NCBI RefSeq assembly: GCF_030386795.1
Contig: NZ_JANUQM010000009.1
Coordinates: 363,992 to 427,991, forward strand
DNA: 64,000 bases
From: Streptomyces sp. S.PNR 29
GTDB lineage: Bacteria; Actinomycetota; Actinomycetes; Streptomycetales; Streptomycetaceae
Reading direction: 5' to 3'
Shown: positions 60,589 through 64,000 of the stretch, one piece after another
Layout of the letters: the number at the start of each line of letters is the position of its first letter
Position numbering within the stretch: position 1 is the first letter of the stretch
The notes under the pieces: generated by a model
Database searches by the model: none
What the model was told of the DNA's origin: nothing
Seen by the model: only the letters and a program-made list of their open reading frames with translations
Made by a program: the position numbers and the translations under genes

Positions 60589-62415
60589 TCAGTTGATCCG
60601 GATGAGCTTGGCCTTGAGGACGCCGAGCAGACCGCCGTCGACGGTGACGTCCGAACTGCCGGTGACGCTCACCGAACGGCCGCCGATCTTCACCCCGGCC
60701 CTGCCGTTGATGTCCACGTTCCGGCCCGACACGCTCACGTCGCCCCGCCCCGCGTCCAGGGTGATGCCCTTGGCGTCGAGCAGGACGGAGGTCAGGGGCT
60801 GCCGGCCCTTCCCGGCGTACACCGTCAGCTCGATCCGGTCCCGCCGGTCGTCGAGGAACACCTCAAGGCGCTCGTCACCGGTCCGGAGCCGCAGTCCGGA
60901 CGGGCCCGGAGCCCGCGCGTCCAGCAGCTCCACCCGGTGCCCCGAAGGCGACACGACCGAGCGGCGGTTGACCTTCCCGGTGGTCTTGTCGATCAGCGGC
61001 ACGTCGTGGGGTGACGGCTTGTCCACGCCGTTGTAGAGCCCGCCGATGACGTACGGGCTGTCCAGCAGGCCCTGTTCGAACCCGACCAGCACCTCGTCGT
61101 TGACCTCCGGACTCACCACGCCCCCGCCGCCCTTGCCGCCCCACTGCACGGTGCGCACCCAGTCGGTGACGTAGGTGTCGTCCAGCCAGGGGAACTTCAG
61201 CCGCACCGCGCCGCTCTCGGCACCGCCCGGCTCGCGTACGTCCGTCACCACACCGATCGCCAGTCCCGGCATGCGCGGGCCACGGCTCGGCGCGTTGGCA
61301 CCGGTCACCAGGCCGGTCAGGGAGCGGTCCGGGCTGGCGCTGACCCACACTGTCGTCCGGTACCCGCCGTGCGGTTCGAGGACGTGCTGCACCGCCGTCG
61401 CGGTGTACTTGCCGGAGAACGCCTGCCCGACGTTGCCGAGTGCCACGGGCTTGCCCGCCCGCAGCAGGGGATTGCCCTCGGCCACCGCCTCCAGTTCCCC
61501 GAAGCCCGCGCCGACCTGAGCGGCCGTCGCGTCCGCGACCGCCGTCGTCTCGGCCTGGGTGCGGTACGGGGTGTCGGTGACGGTCAGCTTCGCCGACGTG
61601 CCGAAGCGGGCGGCGAGCGCCGGGCTCAGGCCCGGCACCACGGTGTCACTGTCCACCGACGGCTGCCGGGCCACCAGCGGCCGCTTCGTGGTGACGTCCC
61701 AGCCGCGCACCTCCACCTGTGACGCCCCGTCCGCAGCCGACAGCGAGGCCCGCAGCGCCAGCAGGTTCCGCCCGTACTCCAGCACCATCGGGTTCCGTGT
61801 GGCCGGAGTGGACGGCGAGGGCGCGCCGGACGCCTTCCGCGGCCGGGTGAACTGGAGCACTCCCTTGTCGTCGACGCGCACCTGAGCGCCGCTCTCGCCC
61901 GCCAGGTACTGCAGGAAGTCCCAGTCGGACACGTTCGCCTGCGAGAGCTGCTGGTAGGTGACCGGCGCGGCCTGCACGGTTCCGCAGGCCAGCCCGGCCC
62001 CGGCGGCCACCTTGCGGACGATCGCCGCCGCCGTCATGTTCCGGTACGCCACCACCTTCCGGCCCCGCTGGAGGCGGTGCGCCTTGGAGTAGGCGCGTAC
62101 CACCGTGAACGAGCCCGTGCGGTCCCGGTCCACCTCCAGGGCCGTCACCTCGCCGTTGAACAGCCGTTCGCGCGCCTGCCCGGACACGGTCACCACCGAC
62201 ACCCTGAGCGGGGTGCCGATGGTGATGCCGGTCGCCTTCAGGAACTCGTGGTCGGGGTCACGGAAGGTGAGCACCGCCGCGTCCGGCAGTCCCACGTTCT
62301 CGTCCACCACGCAGCTGACCAGCTGGGCGGCCCAGATCTGCGGAAGTTCGGCGGGCGTCTCGATGACGGGGTCCGCCGCGAACGACCGGCCGCCCCGTGC
62401 CTCGGGTGTGGTCAC
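60589..62415 (-). CDS. VgrG-like spike protein of the injection system
   Basis: This 608-aa protein combines gp27-like (about 1-370) and gp5-like OB/beta-helix parts (about 370-608). It has VSDWDFLQYLAGESGAQVRVDDKG, DVREPGGAESGAVRLKFPWLDD, NDEVLVGFEQGLLDSPYVIGGLYNG, and a C-terminal repeating GRDVSVSGRNVDINGRAGVKIGG stretch. It punctures the target with the PAAR tip. GTG 62415 overlaps the LysM gene stop by 4 bp. Confidence 0.93.
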   Translation of the reverse strand: MTTPEARGGRSFAADPVIETPAELPQIWAAQLVSCVVDENVGLPDAAVLTFRDPDHEFLKATGITIGTPLRVSVVTVSGQARERLFNGEVTALEVDRDRTGSFTVVRAYSKAHRLQRGRKVVAYRNMTAAAIVRKVAAGAGLACGTVQAAPVTYQQLSQANVSDWDFLQYLAGESGAQVRVDDKGVLQFTRPRKASGAPSPSTPATRNPMVLEYGRNLLALRASLSAADGASQVEVRGWDVTTKRPLVARQPSVDSDTVVPGLSPALAARFGTSAKLTVTDTPYRTQAETTAVADATAAQVGAGFGELEAVAEGNPLLRAGKPVALGNVGQAFSGKYTATAVQHVLEPHGGYRTTVWVSASPDRSLTGLVTGANAPSRGPRMPGLAIGVVTDVREPGGAESGAVRLKFPWLDDTYVTDWVRTVQWGGKGGGGVVSPEVNDEVLVGFEQGLLDSPYVIGGLYNGVDKPSPHDVPLIDKTTGKVNRRSVVSPSGHRVELLDARAPGPSGLRLRTGDERLEVFLDDRRDRIELTVYAGKGRQPLTSVLLDAKGITLDAGRGDVSVSGRNVDINGRAGVKIGGRSVSVTGSSDVTVDGGLLGVLKAKLIRIN

Positions 62416-63134
62416 CGCTTCTCCTCACCGCCCGCGTCCCGCAGCCCGGGCACCACCAGTTCGGTGCCGGGCACGAGCGCCATCGGGTCGTCGATTCCGT
62501 TCGCCTCCGCGATGACCCGCCAGGCCGTCGCGTCGCCGTACTCCCGCCAGGCCAGCAGGGCCAGGCTGTCGCCCGCCACCACGGTGTGCGTGCTGCGGGC
62601 GGTGCGCGCGCCCGAGGTCGGGTTCTGGCCCGGCGGGTCGACGCTCGCCTCCTCGATCGACAGCGCGCAGGTGGCCCGCAGCGGCTTGCCGTCCACGTCG
62701 AACAGCGTGTAGGTCACCGACAGGCTCGACAGCACGCCGTCGAACGAGGTCGTCCGCGCGGTGCCCCACTCGAACCGCACCCAGGGGCTCGCCGGCTTCT
62801 TGCGGCCCAGGCTGGCCGGTGTGGGCACGCACGCCTTCATCAGCTTCTCCACCGCCTGCTCCACGGAGTTGTCGTGGGTGGCGGTGGCGTCCAGGAACAC
62901 GTCGAGGCTCAGCGTGCGCGGGCCGCTGCCGACGAACTCGGGCAGCGCGGACTGCCCCGCCATCCGGGACGGGGAGCGCCGCCACTCGGTGGTCTTCTGC
63001 AGTTGCAGGGTGGAGGGGTTGAACTGCAGGTCGAGCCGCGCGATCGTCCCGCCGGGCTTCGCGCCGACCGAAGCGGGGGGCTCCTTGAGGGTCAGCTGGG
63101 CCCTGGCCCGGCTGGAGCGGACCGCTGGGGACAT
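62412..63134 (-). CDS. CIS tube/LysM protein (gp53-like)
   Basis: This 240-aa protein has an N-terminal CIS-tube domain (LDLQFNPSTLQLQKTTEW; GSGPRTLSLDVFLDAT). The C-terminal LysM (about 180-232) has STHTVVAGDSLALLAWREYGD and VIAEANGIDDPMALVPGTEL. In related systems it sits between the tube and the baseplate hub. Confidence 0.94.
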   Translation of the reverse strand: MSPAVRSSRARAQLTLKEPPASVGAKPGGTIARLDLQFNPSTLQLQKTTEWRRSPSRMAGQSALPEFVGSGPRTLSLDVFLDATATHDNSVEQAVEKLMKACVPTPASLGRKKPASPWVRFEWGTARTTSFDGVLSSLSVTYTLFDVDGKPLRATCALSIEEASVDPPGQNPTSGARTARSTHTVVAGDSLALLAWREYGDATAWRVIAEANGIDDPMALVPGTELVVPGLRDAGGEEKR

Positions 63135-63192
63135 GCCGGGACTTCCTCTCCGGGTGCGGATACGTACGTGGGAACCGGTGCACAGGGGTGGG

Positions 63193-63618
63193 TCAGGAAG
63201 GGCGCAGCCCCTCGTGGGCGATCTCCAGGGTCTCCACCGCCGCCTGCGAGCTGGCGGGGTCGAAGGACGGGCCCTGCCAGCGCACCGGGACGATCCCGAA
63301 CACCTGCCAGCTGATGATCCGGGTCAGGTCCGGCTTCAGCGCCACGATCTCGCCGTCCTTGGGCTCCACCCGCTTCAGCGTCTCGTCGAGCCAGCGGCCG
63401 ATCTTCGCCGTGTCGGCGGTGACCGGCCGGGTGAGCGTGATGTTCGACCAGGTCACGCGCCCCGGCAGGTGCCAGGTGAAGCCGTTGTTCCCGCCCTCGG
63501 CATAGGTCTCCATCTCGACCTCGGCGCCCATGCCGGAGCAGGTGTGGAAGGCTCCCAGGTCGTTGCCGCCGATCGCGAGCCGGAAGAACACGCTCGTCGC
63601 GAAGATGCTGTCCGTCAT
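63193..63618 (-). CDS. Phage tail tube protein (gp19-like)
   Basis: This 141-aa protein starts MTDSIFATSVFFRLAIGGND. It contains GAFHTCSGMGAEVEMETYAEGG, VTWSNITLTRPVTAD and WQVFGIVPVRWQGPSFD, typical of the tube subunit of contractile systems. It forms the inner tube through which cargo passes. Confidence 0.94.
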   Translation of the reverse strand: MTDSIFATSVFFRLAIGGNDLGAFHTCSGMGAEVEMETYAEGGNNGFTWHLPGRVTWSNITLTRPVTADTAKIGRWLDETLKRVEPKDGEIVALKPDLTRIISWQVFGIVPVRWQGPSFDPASSQAAVETLEIAHEGLRPS

Positions 63619-63643
63619 TCGTCCGTCATTCCGTTCCGTGCCC

Positions 63644-64000
63644 TCAGCGGCGTCCGTCGTAGGGGCGGCCCGTGCGTTCCCGGCCGCGCCGCAGCTCGGT
63701 GCGCAGCAGCCGGGCCACCGGGTCGAGCAGGCGGCGCGCCAGGTCGTCCAGGTCGAGACCGGGCTCCTGCGGTGTCTCGGCGCGCCGGTCCGCGCCCGTG
63801 CCGGCGATGGATGCCGTGGACGGCACGGGGGCCGACCGTGCCCGGCCCCGCGCCGGTACCGCCTTCACCGGTACGTCCGTGGGCAGGGCGGCAGCACCGG
63901 TGGCGGTGCCGGCGCGCTGCACCGGGGGCGCCGCCCGGCCGGCCCCGCCGCCCGCCGCCGGCCCCGGGCCCGGGGTACCGGTCACGCGCCGGACCACGGG
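63644..64000 (-). CDS. Unknown eCIS-linked protein, 5' end outside the window
   Basis: The visible 117 codons are a Pro/Ala/Gly-rich disordered stretch. They end in a conserved-looking amphipathic tail DLDDLARRLLDPVARLLRTELR and RERTGRPYDGRR. The frame is still open at the window edge, so the start is unknown. Its position next to the tube gene puts it in the injection-system operon. I cannot name a family. Confidence 0.65.
   Translation of the reverse strand, partial: PVVRRVTGTPGPGPAAGGGAGRAAPPVQRAGTATGAAALPTDVPVKAVPARGRARSAPVPSTASIAGTGADRRAETPQEPGLDLDDLARRLLDPVARLLRTELRRGRERTGRPYDGRR

Overview
The window is high-GC actinobacterial chromosome, almost certainly Streptomyces. The evidence is its codon bias, a pSAM2-type integrative element, sortase-E style LAxTG anchoring, an ECF41 sigma factor, SpoIIE-type regulators and a phage-tail-like contractile injection system. 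Nearly all genes are GC-rich; the clear exception is one large low-GC gene at 8744-11044.

Region 1 (1-11694) is an actinomycete integrative and conjugative element (AICE) inserted in the 3' half of a tRNA-Gly(CCC) gene. A 47-bp core (16-62 and 11648-11694) marks its ends. The backbone on the minus strand is integrase, excisionase, HUH replication initiator, small Spd spread proteins, a FtsK-like DNA translocase, a small conserved protein and a GntR/KorSA-type repressor. Facing them on the plus strand is a Nudix protein resembling the pSAM2 immunity factor Pif. At least five copies of an ACTCGTCTA-type operator lie at the promoters, which fits one GntR regulon. Cargo comprises an ATP-binding protein, a small unknown and the low-GC gene, which encodes a ribokinase-like plus AAA+ protein. 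That gene is the best candidate here for an undescribed conflict or defence system.

Region 2 (11695-24130) is an older, eroded island. It holds a further near-perfect copy of the tRNA core (13321) and a degenerate one (24053), each followed by a similar hairpin. It also holds a fragment of a second integrase (about 20000-20150), two VapBC-type toxin-antitoxin pairs, a frameshifted SnoaL gene, a truncated paralogue of a regulator found 30 kb away, and a TetR fragment. Intact genes in it are a sortase-anchored SGNH hydrolase, a ricin-lectin/GH74 enzyme, a cytidine deaminase-ASCH fusion, a vanadium-type haloperoxidase and a DM13 protein.

Region 3 (24131-48600) looks like ordinary chromosome. 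It carries a secreted FG-GAP protein, type III polyketide synthase, SpoIIE phosphatase, NodB deacetylase, MerR regulator, cold-shock protein and DEAD-box helicase, FMN-binding protein with ferric reductase, a NodB-GT2 fusion with an LCP ligase, and several envelope proteins and regulators.

Region 4 (48601-56013) has an unusual three-gene operon: amino-acid oxidase, ThDP-dependent decarboxylase and PixA/AidA-like protein. It is followed by an ECF41 sigma factor with its NADH-dehydrogenase-like partner. Region 5 (56056-64000) is one end of an extracellular contractile injection system cluster: tube, LysM protein, VgrG-like spike, PAAR tip, gp25, baseplate J, tail protein I and a membrane zinc-ribbon protein with a glycan-binding domain. 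The cluster runs off the window end.
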